Shown here: in pieces, positions 17,587-27,749 of the stretch | Position numbering within the stretch: the first letter of the stretch is position 1 | Layout of the letters: every line of letters begins with the position of its first letter | NCBI RefSeq assembly: GCF_000756655.1 | Contig: NZ_ARXU01000004.1 | Location: 234,896-298,895, forward strand | From: Alcanivorax jadensis T9 | GTDB taxonomy: Bacteria > Pseudomonadota > Gammaproteobacteria > Pseudomonadales > Alcanivoracaceae | Length of the DNA: 64,000 bases | Direction: 5' to 3' | Translations under genes and position numbers: made by a program | Notes under the pieces: model-generated | Seen by the model: the letters and a program-made list of their open reading frames with translations, nothing else | The model's database searches: none | Told to the model about the DNA's origin: nothing

Positions 17587-18960
17587 ATGATGAAAGGTTT
17601 CAAGAAAATATTCTGTGGTGTGTTGGCTGCGATGACGCTGGGCCTGTCGGCAACGTCTGTAGCGGAGGATGCTGTGGGCTGGCCGGAAAAGGCCGACCTC
17701 AAGTTCGGCTTTATCAAGCTGACGGACATGGCGCCGCTGGCCATTGCCTATGAGAAAGGCTACTTCGAGGAAGAAGGCCTGTTCGTGACCCTGGAAGCCC
17801 AGGCCAACTGGAAGGTGCTGCTGGACCGGGTGATCGACGGTCAGCTGGATGGCGCTCATATGCTGGCGGGGCAGCCGCTGGGGGCGACCATCGGCTATGG
17901 CACCGAAGCCCACATTATTACCGCCTTCAGCATGGACCTGAACGGCAACGGCATCACCGTTTCCAATTCCGTCTGGGAAGAAATGAAAAAGCATATTCCC
18001 AGCAAGGATGGCAAACCGGTGCATCCCATCAAGGCCGACACCCTCAAGCCGGTGGTGGAGCAATACAAGGACGCCGGCAAGTCTTTCAAGATGGGCATGG
18101 TGTTTCCGGTGTCCACCCATAACTACGAGCTGCGTTACTGGCTCGCCGCCGGTGGCCTGAACCCGGGTTATTACGCGCCGCACAAGGGCGATACCAGCGG
18201 CCAGTTGCAGGCGGACGTGCTGCTGTCGGTGACACCGCCCCCGCAAATGCCTGCCACCCTGGAAGCCGGCACTATTCATGGCTACTGCGTGGGTGAGCCC
18301 TGGAACCAGCAGGCCGTGTTCAAGGGCATCGGTGTGCCGGTGATTACCGATTACGAAATCTGGAAAAACAATCCGGAAAAAGTGTTCGGGGTCAGCAAGG
18401 GTTGGGCGGAGGAATACCCCAACACCCATATCCGTGTGGTCAAGGCGATGATCCGTGCCGCCAAGTGGCTGGACGAGAACAACAACGCCAACCGCCCGGA
18501 AGCGGTGAAGATCCTGTCCCAGCCCAACTATGTGGGCGCCGACTATGACGTGATCGCCAACTCCATGACCGGCACCTTCGAGTACGAGAAAGGCGACAAG
18601 CGCGAGATCCCGGACTTCAACGTGTTCTTCCGCCACAACGCTACCTACCCCTACTACTCCGATGCCATCTGGTACCTGACGCAAATGCGTCGCTGGGGGC
18701 AGATCAGCGAGAGCAAGCCGGATAGCTGGTACATGGACATCGCCAAGAAAGTCTATCGCCCGGACATCTACACCCAGGCGGCCAAGTCGCTGATTGCCGA
18801 AGGCAAGATCAGCGCCGATGAATTCCCGGACTTCGCCAGCGAAGACGGTTTCAAGCCGCCGCAGAGCGAGTTCATCGATAACGTCACCTATGACGGTCGC
18901 AAGCCTAACGAGTACCTGAGCAAGTTCCCCATCGGCCTGAAAGACGGCGACACCCTGTAA
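17587..18960 (+). CDS. nrtA: Nitrate ABC transporter, substrate-binding protein NrtA
   Basis: 457 residues: a Sec signal peptide (about 1-27, ending SVAED) and a CmpA/NrtA-type periplasmic binding fold. Shared motifs with NasS encoded downstream include [12 protein letters not shown] and [12 protein letters not shown]. It captures nitrate for NrtB/NrtC. No lipobox is visible, so it is probably a soluble periplasmic protein. The start is the first of two adjacent ATGs (17587, 17590), behind a purine-rich GAGGGAAGG; an upstream in-frame start overlaps the terminator stem. First gene of nrtABC. Confidence 0.92.
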   Translation: MMKGFKKIFCGVLAAMTLGLSATSVAEDAVGWPEKADLKFGFIKLTDMAPLAIAYEKGYFEEEGLFVTLEAQANWKVLLDRVIDGQLDGAHMLAGQPLGATIGYGTEAHIITAFSMDLNGNGITVSNSVWEEMKKHIPSKDGKPVHPIKADTLKPVVEQYKDAGKSFKMGMVFPVSTHNYELRYWLAAGGLNPGYYAPHKGDTSGQLQADVLLSVTPPPQMPATLEAGTIHGYCVGEPWNQQAVFKGIGVPVITDYEIWKNNPEKVFGVSKGWAEEYPNTHIRVVKAMIRAAKWLDENNNANRPEAVKILSQPNYVGADYDVIANSMTGTFEYEKGDKREIPDFNVFFRHNATYPYYSDAIWYLTQMRRWGQISESKPDSWYMDIAKKVYRPDIYTQAAKSLIAEGKISADEFPDFASEDGFKPPQSEFIDNVTYDGRKPNEYLSKFPIGLKDGDTL

Positions 18961-18988
18961 CAGGGGACGCGAGAGGAAGGAGACAATC

Positions 18989-19990
18989 ATGGTGACCCTG
19001 ACATTCCCGACCTGGATGGAACCCTACCGCGCACTGGCCACGGGCAAGGTGTCCCGTGACCAGTGGCAAGCGCTGATGCGCCAGTTGCTGTGGCCGATAC
19101 TCGGGATAGGTTTGTTCCTGCTCATGTGGCAGTTCGCGGCTCAGCGTATTGATACCTCGCTGGGTCAGTTTCCCGGCCCGGCCCAGGTCTGGGAGCAGGC
19201 GGGCAATCTGGTCAGCGAACACCAGCAGTCCCGCGAGCGGGAGGTGGCGTTCCATGAGCGGCAGGAGAAATACATTGCCGCCCGGCTGCAACAGCAGCCG
19301 GACTGGGAGCCGGTCACCCGGGATTACACCGGTGCACCGACCTTCTTTGATCAGATCGGTACCAGCCTGATCACGGTCATGAGTGGCTTTCTGCTGGCAT
19401 CGATGATTGCCATTCCGCTGGGCATCGTCATCGGTCTGAGCAGCACCGTGCATGCAGCGGTGAACCCACTGGTGCAGCTGTTCAAGCCGGTGTCGCCGCT
19501 GGCCTGGTTGCCGCTGGTCACCATGGTGGTGAGCGCGGTGTATGTGAGCGACGACCCGATGGTGTCCAAATCCTTTCTCACTTCCATGTTCACGGTAACC
19601 CTGTGCTGCCTGTGGCCCACGTTGATGAATACGGCGGTGGGGGTCACCTCGGTCAGCCAGGATCTCACCAATGTCTCCCGGGTGCTGCGGCTTAATGCCC
19701 TCAGCCATGTGCGCAAGATCGTACTGCCGTCGGCGCTGCCGATGATGTTCACCGGCCTGCGCCTGAGCCTGGGGATCGCCTGGATGGTGTTGATCGCCGC
19801 AGAAATGCTGGCGCAGAACCCGGGCCTGGGGAAATTCGTCTGGGATGAATTCCAGAACGGCAGTTCCCAGTCCCTGGGCCGGATCATGGTGGCGGTGATC
19901 GTCATCGGTTTGATCGGCTTCCTGCTGGACCGCCTGATGCTGATGCTGCAGCGCGCGCTGGTGTGGGACAAAGCTTCAGCACAACGCTAG
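18989..19990 (+). CDS. nrtB: Nitrate ABC transporter, permease NrtB
   Basis: 333 residues. An N-terminal transmembrane helix (about 30-52) is followed by a long periplasmic insert rich in Glu/Gln/Arg (about 65-115) and a BPD-type permease domain with five helices. The ATPase-coupling EAA-like loop lies around VSRVLRLNALSHVRKIVLPSALP (about 229-251). It forms the inner-membrane channel for nitrate with NrtC. AGGAGA precedes the start; it lies 28 bases after nrtA. Confidence 0.92.
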   Translation: MVTLTFPTWMEPYRALATGKVSRDQWQALMRQLLWPILGIGLFLLMWQFAAQRIDTSLGQFPGPAQVWEQAGNLVSEHQQSREREVAFHERQEKYIAARLQQQPDWEPVTRDYTGAPTFFDQIGTSLITVMSGFLLASMIAIPLGIVIGLSSTVHAAVNPLVQLFKPVSPLAWLPLVTMVVSAVYVSDDPMVSKSFLTSMFTVTLCCLWPTLMNTAVGVTSVSQDLTNVSRVLRLNALSHVRKIVLPSALPMMFTGLRLSLGIAWMVLIAAEMLAQNPGLGKFVWDEFQNGSSQSLGRIMVAVIVIGLIGFLLDRLMLMLQRALVWDKASAQR

Positions 19991-20010
19991 CAGCTGAAAG
20001 GAGAATCACG

Positions 20011-20850
20011 ATGAAAGCCTTACTGGAACTGTCCAACGTGGGCATGCAATTCGATACCCCGAAGGGCAGCTTTGAAGCCCTGAAGGATGTGAATCTGAAA
20101 ATTGCCGATGGTGAGTTTGTGTCCCTGATCGGCCATTCAGGCTGCGGGAAATCCACGGTGCTCAATATCGTCGCCGGCCTGCTGCAGGCCACCGACGGCG
20201 GGGTGATTCTGGACAAGCAGGAAGTCACCGAACCGGGCCCGGAACGGGCCGTGGTATTCCAGAACCATTCGCTGCTGCCCTGGCTCACGTCGTTTGAAAA
20301 CGTGGAGCTTGCGGTCAAGCAGGTCTTCAAGAAGACCAAGAGCCGGGCGGAAATTCGCGACTGGGTCGAACACAACCTGGAGCTGGTGCACATGGCCCAT
20401 GCCATGCACAAGAAGCCAGATGAAATCTCCGGTGGCATGAAGCAGCGCGTGGGTATTGCACGGGCCCTGGCCATGCAACCCCAGGTGTTGCTGATGGATG
20501 AACCCTTCGGGGCGCTGGATGCCCTGACCCGGGCCCACCTGCAGGATTCGCTGATGGAGATCCATGCCCAGCTGGGCACCACGGTGATCATGATTACCCA
20601 CGATGTGGACGAGGCGGTGTTGCTGTCAGACCGCATTGTGATGATGACCAATGGGCCGTCCGCCACCATCGGCGAGATTCTGGATGTGAAGGTGCCGCGT
20701 CCACGGGACCGCCTGGCCTTGGCCGACGATCCCACCTTCGTCCGTTGTCGTCAGCAGGTGCTGCAATTCCTGTACGAGAAACAGCGCAAGGTGGAGCCTC
20801 TGCCCAAGCGTACTGACGCTGAGTCTGGCGCCGTGCGAAAACGGGCCTGA
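20011..20850 (+). CDS. nrtC: Nitrate ABC transporter, ATP-binding protein NrtC/NrtD type
   Basis: 279 residues, a single ATPase domain: Walker A GHSGCGKST (about 43-51), Q-loop VVFQNHSLLPW, signature SGGMKQR and Walker B LLMDEPFGALD, then H-loop THDVDEA. It energises NrtB. It lacks the C-terminal NrtA-like domain of cyanobacterial NrtC, so it is NrtD-like in length. The ATG at 20011 follows AAAGGAG and begins MKALLELSNV. Confidence 0.92.
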   Translation: MKALLELSNVGMQFDTPKGSFEALKDVNLKIADGEFVSLIGHSGCGKSTVLNIVAGLLQATDGGVILDKQEVTEPGPERAVVFQNHSLLPWLTSFENVELAVKQVFKKTKSRAEIRDWVEHNLELVHMAHAMHKKPDEISGGMKQRVGIARALAMQPQVLLMDEPFGALDALTRAHLQDSLMEIHAQLGTTVIMITHDVDEAVLLSDRIVMMTNGPSATIGEILDVKVPRPRDRLALADDPTFVRCRQQVLQFLYEKQRKVEPLPKRTDAESGAVRKRA

Positions 20851-20977
20851 TAACCGTTTATGACTGATTTGATTCGCCTGCTTTTTTCGCACACGGAAAA
20901 GCGGGCAGGGGGAAGGTGTGCCTGATTTCAGCACATCACTGTTTTTTATTTTGGGACGTTACATCGAGGAAATGACC

Positions 20978-22156
20978 ATGAAATATTCTGCCATTGCTGC
21001 CGGCGTTATCCTGTCCACGCTTGGCTTTTCGGGGACGGCTCACGCCGAAGACGATGCGTTTATCACTGCGTTGAAAGAAGGCAAGCCGCTGCTGAACCTG
21101 CGCTTGCGCCATGAAGAAGTGGATAGCGACGGTGCCGCGGAAGATGCCCAGGCACTGACCCTGCGCACCCGGCTGGGTTACCAGAGTGGCACGCTGCACG
21201 GTTTTGATGTGATGGGGGAGTTTGAAGACACCCGCATTGTCGGCCAGGTGGACAACTATGCGCCGGAGCAGGCCGGTTACCCGGTGATTGCCGATCCTGA
21301 AGTCACCGAGCTGAACCGCGCCGCAGTGCGTTATACCGGTAGCGATGCCCTCGACGGCCTGGTGGCCACCTATGGTCGCCAGCGCATTATCTACGACAAC
21401 GCCCGTTTCGTCGGCAACGTGGGCTGGCGCCAGGACGAGCAGACCTTTGATGGCGCCAAGGTGGATTACGGGACCGGTGATTTTTCTCTTTCCGCCGCCT
21501 ATCTCACCCAGGTAAACGGCTTCACGCCAAAGTTCGATGCCAACGTGTCCAATACCCTGTTTAACGCCAGCTGGGCGGGAATGCCGGGGGGATCACTCAC
21601 CGCTTATGGCTACCTGCTGGAAACCGATAACGTGCCCGACTCCGATAACGACACCTACGGCCTGCGGTATGCCGGTGCCTTCGATCTGGATGCCGTAAAG
21701 CTGCTTGTCACCCTGGAAGGCGCCCAGCAAGAGGTGGAAGCCGGCGATACCGAGTACTACTTCGCCGAAGTGGGCGCAGAAATGGCCGGGGTCACCGTCA
21801 AGGTAGCGCAGGAAGTGCTGGGCTCTGATGACGGCCAGATTGCTTTCCAGACCCCGCTGGCCACCAAACATGCCTTCAACGGTTGGGCGGACCAGTTCCT
21901 GGTGACCCCGGCGGACGGCCTGAAAGACAGCTTTGTCAGTGTCGGTACCAAGCTGGCGGGGTTCAAGCTGGCAGCGGTGTATCACGATTTCCAGGCCGAC
22001 GAAGGCAGCAGTGACTACGGCACGGAAACCAACCTGCTGGTGGCACGGCCCATCGGCAAGCACTACGTGGTGGGCCTGAAATACGCCGACTACAGCGCCG
22101 ATGATTTCGGTGCCGATACACAGAAACTGTGGGCCTGGGCCGAACTGAAGCTCTGA
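20978..22156 (+). CDS. Alginate-export-family outer-membrane porin
   Basis: 392 residues with a signal peptide (about 1-22, ending AHAED) and a beta-strand-rich barrel with alternating hydrophobic residues and a C-terminal aromatic/hydrophobic strand (LWAWAELKL). It resembles the alginate_exp porin family found in nitrate loci of Pseudomonas-type genomes, so passage of nitrate or nitrite across the outer membrane is inferred. GAGGA ends 7 nt before the ATG at 20978; an ATG at 20972 is too close. A weak hairpin at about 20877-20909 separates it from nrtC, so it may be co-transcribed in part. Confidence 0.8.
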   Translation: MKYSAIAAGVILSTLGFSGTAHAEDDAFITALKEGKPLLNLRLRHEEVDSDGAAEDAQALTLRTRLGYQSGTLHGFDVMGEFEDTRIVGQVDNYAPEQAGYPVIADPEVTELNRAAVRYTGSDALDGLVATYGRQRIIYDNARFVGNVGWRQDEQTFDGAKVDYGTGDFSLSAAYLTQVNGFTPKFDANVSNTLFNASWAGMPGGSLTAYGYLLETDNVPDSDNDTYGLRYAGAFDLDAVKLLVTLEGAQQEVEAGDTEYYFAEVGAEMAGVTVKVAQEVLGSDDGQIAFQTPLATKHAFNGWADQFLVTPADGLKDSFVSVGTKLAGFKLAAVYHDFQADEGSSDYGTETNLLVARPIGKHYVVGLKYADYSADDFGADTQKLWAWAELKL

Positions 22157-22186
22157 CCAATACAGCGCCGTTTTAGCGCCGCAGAG

Positions 22187-22203
22187 TGCACTGTCATGGT
22201 GCG
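22187..22203 (+). promoter_or_regulatory. NtrC binding site upstream of nasT
   Basis: TGCACTGTCATGGTGCG is close to the NtrC consensus TGCACC-N4-TGGTGCA (two changes). It lies 67 bp before the -24 element of the sigma54 promoter, a usual enhancer distance. Confidence 0.75.
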
Positions 22204-22270
22204 CTTTGCGAGGTCTGTTGTGGTGAATAAGGAATCGCAAAGAAAAACAGTGAGTTAATAACCCCATGAC

Positions 22271-22286
22271 TGGCACAACCGTTGCA
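22271..22286 (+). promoter_or_regulatory. Sigma54 promoter of nasT-nasS
   Basis: TGGCAC-N5-TTGCA is a perfect -24/-12 match. It lies after the first in-frame ATG (22266) of the nasT frame, so that ATG cannot be used from this promoter. The start at 22329 is therefore preferred. Confidence 0.85.
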
Positions 22287-22328
22287 AACCAATCAAGTAA
22301 CACTCAATCCCTGGATGCTACCGACACT

Positions 22329-22916
22329 ATGGCCCTGAAAATCATGCTGGTGGATGACCAGCCACCGCGCGCTGCGATTCTGGAGCGTGCCCTGATCGAC
22401 GAAGGGCACGAGATCCTCTGTCGTCTGACCAGTGCTGCCGGGCTGGCGGAGAAGGTGCATTCCAGTAATCCGGATGTGGTGATCGTGGATATGGACGCGC
22501 CGGACCGGGACACCCTGGAGAGCATGGCACTGGTGCAGCGGGATATGCCGCGGCCCATGGTCATGTTCTGCAACCAGGACGACGAGGATCTGATCGTGGC
22601 GGCCCTGCGTGCTGGCGTCAGTGCCTATGTGGCCGGGGAAACCGACCTGGCCCGGGTACGCGGCGTGATGCGCGTGGCCACCGCCCGTTTCCGGGAATAC
22701 CAGGCGCTGCGAGAAGAGCTGGAACAGACGCGAGAGGCATTGGCTGAACGCAAGATCATCGAACGGGCCAAGGGGTTGCTGATGCAACGCCGCCGCCTCA
22801 ATGAGCAGGATGCCTACAGCACCCTGCGGCGTCAGGCCATGAATACCGGCCAGCCACTAATCCAGGTGGCCAGGTCAGTGCTGGATTATGCCGAGATGCT
22901 GAAAGCGCAGGGCTGA
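22329..22916 (+). CDS. nasT: Nitrate antiterminator NasT (ANTAR response regulator)
   Basis: 195 residues: a receiver-like domain (about 1-120, beginning MALKIMLVDD, with the phospho-acceptor-type Asp in VIVDMDAP) and a C-terminal ANTAR RNA-binding domain (about 135-193, ERAKGLLMQRRRLNEQDAY). NasT binds hairpins in leader RNAs to prevent termination; NasS holds it inactive without nitrate. The probable target is the nrtA leader 4.9 kb upstream. The frame is open from 22266, but a sigma54 promoter lies between 22266 and 22329, which decides the start. Confidence 0.9.
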   Translation: MALKIMLVDDQPPRAAILERALIDEGHEILCRLTSAAGLAEKVHSSNPDVVIVDMDAPDRDTLESMALVQRDMPRPMVMFCNQDDEDLIVAALRAGVSAYVAGETDLARVRGVMRVATARFREYQALREELEQTREALAERKIIERAKGLLMQRRRLNEQDAYSTLRRQAMNTGQPLIQVARSVLDYAEMLKAQG

Positions 22917-22953
22917 AAAAACCCAGGCGCCTGACGCCAGAACAGGAGCGAGC

Positions 22954-23103
22954 ATGAGAAGAGTGAGCCCATTGAGAAAATCACGCAGCCTGATCGAGGC
23001 ACCCAGCAAAAAAGTGTGGCGTGCCACACCGGCTGACGGTGTGCAGGTGGTCAAGCGTCAGGTATCCAGCGTTCGCCGTCAGCTTGCGGAGCAAGCCCCA
23101 TGA
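22954..23103 (+). CDS. Unrecognised 49-residue basic protein between nasT and nasS
   Basis: A short ORF too small for usual gene finding. It has AGGAG 7 bases before its ATG, and its TGA overlaps the nasS ATG (ATGA), so nasS is probably translationally coupled to it. The product is Arg/Lys/Ser-rich (MRRVSPLRKSRS at the start, VSSVRRQLAEQAP at the end), with no signal or membrane segment. It may be a real small protein or a leader peptide controlling nasS translation. No family recognised. Confidence 0.5.
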   Translation: MRRVSPLRKSRSLIEAPSKKVWRATPADGVQVVKRQVSSVRRQLAEQAP

Positions 23104-24272
23104 AAATTCGTATCGGCTATATGCCGCTGACCGACAGCCTGCCGCTGGTGGTGGCTCAGGAAGCGGGCTACTTCGCCGCCGAAGGGCTGGATGTGGAGCT
23201 GCAACCGGAGTGGAGCTGGGCCAGCCTGCGTGATCGTTTGCTGGTGGGGCAGCTGGATGCGGCGCCCATGCTGGCGCCCATGATGATGGCCACCTCGCTG
23301 GGGCTGGGATGCATCAAGAAACCCCTGGCCACGGCGTTCTCAATGGGGCTGAACGGCAACGGTATTACCGTGTCGCCCATGTTGTTCCAGGGGTTGTGTG
23401 CCTTGTCTGAAGGGCCCACGCCCAACGATATGGCCAGTGCCATGAACAAGCTGGTAGCGGCTCGTGCCAGCAGTGGCGAGGCGCCGTTGGTACTGGCGGT
23501 GGTGTTTCCGTTTTCCTGCCATGCCTACCAATTGCGTCACTGGCTGAGCGTCGCCGGGCTGGACCCGGATCACGACGTGAAGCTGGTGGTATTGCCGCCG
23601 TCGCAGATGGTGGATCACCTGCGCATGGGGCATATCGATGGTTTCTGTGTGGGTGAACCCTGGAACAGTCTGGCGGCGCTCACTGGTGCCGGACACTGCA
23701 TTCTTTCCGGTTATCAAATCTGGGAAAACGCCCCGGAAAAAGTGCTGGCGGTGTCCCGTGACTGGGTGGCCCGTAATCCCGGGCCTCACCGCGCCATGCT
23801 GCGGGCGCTCTATAAGGCAGCTCGCCACGCGGACGAGCATCTGCTCGACAGCCTGTCGCTACTGGCGCACCCGGCCTGGCTGGATGTACCCGCGGAAATC
23901 ATTCGCGCACCGTTCAGCCAGCGCCTGCCTGGCGGCTTGACCGGGCAACCGTTTCCGGCTCATCACTTCCATGTGTTTGCCGGTTTTCACGCCAACTTCC
24001 CCTGGCGTTCCGATGCCCGTTTTCTGTTGGAGGAAATGCAGCGCTGGCGTCAGTGCAGCCTGGAAGAAACCCAGACCTTCGCTGCCCAATGCTACCGAAC
24101 AGATCTGTTCCGCGACGCCCTGGCAGATCTCACCAGCCTGCCATTAATGGACAGCAAACCGGACGAGCGACACGCGGGCCACTGGCAATTACCCGGTGAA
24201 CCCAAGCCGGTGGAGCTGGGTCCGGACCGGCTGTTGAAGGTGATTGAAGCGGACGCGACCTCAAACGAATAA
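23100..24272 (+). CDS. nasS: Nitrate sensor NasS (CmpA/NrtA-like, cytosolic)
   Basis: 390 residues with the NrtA-type binding fold but no signal peptide: it begins MKIRIGYMPLTDSLPLVVAQ. It shares [12 protein letters not shown] and DGFCVGEPWNSL with NrtA. In the NasST system it binds nitrate in the cytosol and then releases NasT. It follows nasT and a small ORF in one transcription unit. A REP pair begins 6 bases after its stop. Confidence 0.9.
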   Translation: MKIRIGYMPLTDSLPLVVAQEAGYFAAEGLDVELQPEWSWASLRDRLLVGQLDAAPMLAPMMMATSLGLGCIKKPLATAFSMGLNGNGITVSPMLFQGLCALSEGPTPNDMASAMNKLVAARASSGEAPLVLAVVFPFSCHAYQLRHWLSVAGLDPDHDVKLVVLPPSQMVDHLRMGHIDGFCVGEPWNSLAALTGAGHCILSGYQIWENAPEKVLAVSRDWVARNPGPHRAMLRALYKAARHADEHLLDSLSLLAHPAWLDVPAEIIRAPFSQRLPGGLTGQPFPAHHFHVFAGFHANFPWRSDARFLLEEMQRWRQCSLEETQTFAAQCYRTDLFRDALADLTSLPLMDSKPDERHAGHWQLPGEPKPVELGPDRLLKVIEADATSNE

Positions 24273-24277
24273 AACAG

Positions 24278-24368
24278 CCCGTTGGAGCTTTGCTTGCAAA
24301 GCGAAGGTGCTCGGTCTGGCACGATGCCAGCGTTTTGCTCTTCGCCTTGCGAGCAAGGCTCCAACGGG
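24278..24368. repeat. Inverted REP pair (BIME) between nasS and metE
   Basis: CCCGTTGGAGCTTTGCTTGCAAAGCGAAG facing CTTCGCCTTGCGAGCAAGGCTCCAACGGG. It separates two convergent genes. Confidence 0.88.
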
Positions 24369-24395
24369 GCTTTATTTGGTTTCGGCAGAGGGCGT

Positions 24396-26687
24396 TTAAA
24401 CCGCTTCGCGCAGTTGCTTGGCCGCATCCACCATGTTGGCCAGCGCACCGCGGGTCTCTTCCCATTTGCGGGTTTTCAGGCCGCAGTCCGGGTTGACCCA
24501 CAGCCGTTCCCTGGGCAGTCGCTCGGCGGCTTTTTCCATCAGTTGCACCATCCAGCTTACGTCCGGTTCATTGGGGGAGTGGATGTCGTACACGCCTGGG
24601 CCAATGTCGTTGGGATACTGGAAATCCCGGAAGGCATCCAGCAGTTCCATGTTGGAGCGGGACGTTTCGATGGTGATCACGTCCGCATCCAGAGCGGCGA
24701 TGGCCTCAATGATGTCGTTGAATTCCGAGTAGCACATGTGGGTGTGGATCTGGGTATCGTCGGCCACGCCCACTGTGGCCAGGCGGAAACAGTCCACGGC
24801 CCAGTCCAGGTACTGGCCCCAGTCAGCCTTGCGCAGTGGCAGGCCCTCGCGCAGGGCGGGTTCGTCGATCTGGATCACCTGGATGCCGGCGGCTTCCAGA
24901 TCCTGGACTTCATCGCGCAGGGCCAGGGCGATCTGGCGACAGGTGTCTGCACGGGGTTGGTCATCGCGCACGAAAGACCACTGCAGGATAGTCACCGGCC
25001 CGGTGAGCATGCCTTTGACGGGCTTGTCGGTGAGTGACTGGGCGTATTCGGCCCACGCCACGGTCATGGCTTCGGGGCGTTGGACGTCACCAAAGATGAT
25101 CGGCGGTTTTACGCAGCGGGAGCCATAGCTCTGCACCCAGCCGAAGCGGGTGAAGACAAAGCCGTCCAGCAGTTCACCGAAGTATTCCACCATGTCATTG
25201 CGCTCGGCTTCGCCGTGCACCAGCACATCCAGTTCCACCTCTTCCTGATAGCGGATGCAGCGGGCAATTTCCTGCTTCATCTGCTGGGTGTAGTTGGCAT
25301 CGTCCAGGCGGCCGGTTTTCCAGTCGCGGCGAGCGGTACGAATCTCCCGGGTCTGCGGGAAGGAGCCGATGGTGGTGGTGGGGAAGGCCGGCAGTTGCAG
25401 CGCCTGCTGTTGCCTGGCAATACGCTCGGCAAAGGGGCTGTGGCGGTCGCGGGAGACCTCGCCGGCCGCGGCCAGTCGTTTGCCCACTACCGGGTTATGG
25501 ATACGATTGGACAGGCCGCGGGCTTGCAGGGCGTCGCGTTGGGCCTGTAGACCTGCATTGACGCTGCTGTCGCCGTCCAGGGCGCCGCCCAGCAGCGCCA
25601 GCTCCTGCAGTTTCTGTTTGGCAAAGCTCAGCCAGCTTTTCAGTTCGCTATACAGCTTGTCTTCCTGATCCAGATCCACCGGGCTGTGCAGCAGGGAGCA
25701 GGACGGTGCCAGCCACAGGCGATCACCCAGTTCGTTGCGCAGGGCAATCAGGGCATCCAGGGCCGCATCCAGATCGGTGCGCCAGATATTGCGGCCATTG
25801 ATATAGCCCAGCGACAACACCTTGTCGCCCAGCCGCGGCACCACCTGACCGAGATCATCGTTGCCGCGTACCCGGTCCAGATGCAGGCCATCCACGGGCA
25901 GTTCCAGGGCGGTGAAGAGATTGTTTTCCAGGCCGCCGAAGTAGGTGGCCAGCAGCAACTGGCAATCACTGGCGGCGGCGAGCTGGTCGTAGACACGCAG
26001 GTAGCTGCGCTGCCAGCTATCGGGCAGGTCCAGTACCAGAATCGGTTCATCAATCTGTACCCATTCCACGCCCTGATCGGCGAACCGCTGCAGGATCTGG
26101 CGGTACACGGGAATCAGGCTGTCCAGCAGAGTCAGCTTGTTGCTGTCGTCGGCGCCATCAAAGCTCTCGCCCTTGCTCAGGTATAGATAGGTGAGCGGGC
26201 CGGGGATCACTGGCTTGGGGGCGTGGCCCTGGGCTTTGGCGTCTTCGACCTGCTCGAACAGACTTTCCCGGGCAATGCGGAAAGTCTGGTCTGCCGCCAG
26301 TTCCGGCACGATGTAGTGGTAGTTGGTATCAAACCACTTGGTCATTTCGCAGGCTGCCGCCGGTGTGCCGCTGGGGGCCCGGCCACGGGCCATGCGGAAC
26401 AGGGTGTCCAGGCTTACCGGTTGGTCGTTGTCTTGCTGGAAGCGGTTGGGTACCACCCCCAGCAGGCAGGAAAATTCAAGAATCTGGTCGTACCAGGCGA
26501 AATCGCCCACCGGCACCAGGTCCAGGCCGGCATCGGCCTGCAGCGCCCAGTGCCGCTCACGCAGGCTCTTGCCCACATGTTCCAGTTCGGTCTGTTGCAG
26601 ATCGCCGGCCCAGTAGGCTTCCACGGCTTGCTTCAACTCACGGCGGGCACCAATGCGGGGGAAGCCGAGGTTGTGAAGGGTGGTCAT
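24396..26687 (-). CDS. metE: Cobalamin-independent methionine synthase MetE
   Basis: 763 residues, the full family length, with two (beta/alpha)8 barrels. The N terminus is [19 protein letters not shown]. The zinc ligands are seen in the C-terminal half as HTHMCYSEF, a Glu in VITIETSRS and the Cys of NPDCGLKTR. It transfers a methyl group from 5-methyl-tetrahydrofolate polyglutamate to homocysteine in the cytosol. It is divergent from metR, which is its usual activator gene. No cobalamin riboswitch is visible in the 134-bp gap. Confidence 0.97.
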   Translation of the reverse strand: MTTLHNLGFPRIGARRELKQAVEAYWAGDLQQTELEHVGKSLRERHWALQADAGLDLVPVGDFAWYDQILEFSCLLGVVPNRFQQDNDQPVSLDTLFRMARGRAPSGTPAAACEMTKWFDTNYHYIVPELAADQTFRIARESLFEQVEDAKAQGHAPKPVIPGPLTYLYLSKGESFDGADDSNKLTLLDSLIPVYRQILQRFADQGVEWVQIDEPILVLDLPDSWQRSYLRVYDQLAAASDCQLLLATYFGGLENNLFTALELPVDGLHLDRVRGNDDLGQVVPRLGDKVLSLGYINGRNIWRTDLDAALDALIALRNELGDRLWLAPSCSLLHSPVDLDQEDKLYSELKSWLSFAKQKLQELALLGGALDGDSSVNAGLQAQRDALQARGLSNRIHNPVVGKRLAAAGEVSRDRHSPFAERIARQQQALQLPAFPTTTIGSFPQTREIRTARRDWKTGRLDDANYTQQMKQEIARCIRYQEEVELDVLVHGEAERNDMVEYFGELLDGFVFTRFGWVQSYGSRCVKPPIIFGDVQRPEAMTVAWAEYAQSLTDKPVKGMLTGPVTILQWSFVRDDQPRADTCRQIALALRDEVQDLEAAGIQVIQIDEPALREGLPLRKADWGQYLDWAVDCFRLATVGVADDTQIHTHMCYSEFNDIIEAIAALDADVITIETSRSNMELLDAFRDFQYPNDIGPGVYDIHSPNEPDVSWMVQLMEKAAERLPRERLWVNPDCGLKTRKWEETRGALANMVDAAKQLREAV

Positions 26688-26821
26688 GGTGTCGTCCTTT
26701 CATTCTGACAGGGTGGGCACTGGCCTGCCTGTATTCGAGGCCAGTGCGATTGATGGCTATTGTGGGGACAGGTGTAGTTGAGGCAAAATCAAATATCTAA
26801 TTATGAATATGAGAATCTCTC

Positions 26822-27745
26822 ATGCTGGAAGTGCGACATCTGACCACCTTGCTGGCCATCGAAGAGGCCGGGTCCCTGATGGAAGCGTCGGAGCGCCTTC
26901 ATGTGACCCAGTCGGCCCTGTCTCATCAGCTCAAGGATCTGGAAGGGAGATTGGGCGCCGCCTTGCTGGTACGGCGCACGCGACCGGTGCGATTCACGAC
27001 TGCCGGTTTGCGGGTATTGGCGCTGGCACGGGAGGTATTGCCCAGAGTGCAGCAAACCGAAAGGGAGCTGAAACGGCTTGCCGCTGGCCAGACCGGGCGC
27101 CTGCACATCGCCATTGAGTGCCACTCCTGTTTCCAGTGGCTGATGCCGGCCCTGGATGCGTTCCGCGAACACTGGCCGGAGGTGGAGATGGATCTCTCTG
27201 CGGCGTTCAGCTTTGCGCCGTTACCGGCGCTGGTGCGTGGTGACCTGGATATGGTGATCACCTCCGACCCGGTGGAAAACGAGGCGGTGAAATACCTGCC
27301 CCTGTTCCGCTACGAGCTGGTGCTGGCGGTGTCACGGCAGTCGCCGCTGGCGGCAAGCAAGTGGATTGAGCCGGAAGATATTACCGACCAGACACTGATT
27401 ACCTACCCGGTAGAGCGGGAGCGGCTGGATGTGTTCACCGCCTTCCTCAACCCGGCCAACGCCGAACCCGCCGCCATCCGTACTGCGGAACTCACCCCGA
27501 TGACCGCGCAACTGGTGGCGGCGGGCCGTGGCGTGGCGGCGCTACCGAACTGGGCGCTTACCGAATACACCGAGCACGACCTGCTGAAAACCGTGCGGCT
27601 GGGCGAGAAGGGCGTGTGGCGCACGCTGTATGCGGCCGTGCGGGTGGAGGACGATCACACCCCGTACATGCAGGAATTCTGGGAAACCGCCAAAGAATTA
27701 TGTTTCAAGACTTTGAGCGGGGTGCGGGCGGTGAAAGGCAGTTGA
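26822..27745 (+). CDS. metR: LysR-type regulator MetR
   Basis: 307 residues: an N-terminal winged helix-turn-helix (about 1-60, EAGSLMEASERLHVTQSALSHQLKDLE) and a LysR substrate-binding domain. MetR activates metE using homocysteine as co-inducer, and the divergent arrangement with metE is the classic one. A clear TGAA-N5-TTCA operator was not found in the shared 134-bp gap. The last codons and the stop fall in a repeat-like stretch (AAAGGCAGTTGAAGGCAG). Confidence 0.9.
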   Translation: MLEVRHLTTLLAIEEAGSLMEASERLHVTQSALSHQLKDLEGRLGAALLVRRTRPVRFTTAGLRVLALAREVLPRVQQTERELKRLAAGQTGRLHIAIECHSCFQWLMPALDAFREHWPEVEMDLSAAFSFAPLPALVRGDLDMVITSDPVENEAVKYLPLFRYELVLAVSRQSPLAASKWIEPEDITDQTLITYPVERERLDVFTAFLNPANAEPAAIRTAELTPMTAQLVAAGRGVAALPNWALTEYTEHDLLKTVRLGEKGVWRTLYAAVRVEDDHTPYMQEFWETAKELCFKTLSGVRAVKGS

Positions 27746-27749
27746 AGGC

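Noticed and set aside
17305..18990. 561-aa minus-strand frame opposite nrtA
   Set aside because: Shadow of nrtA; no domain and it would cover the leader and promoter.
26688..26821. Cobalamin riboswitch before metE
   Set aside because: The gap is only 134 bp, shared with metR, and shows no B12-box-like sequence.
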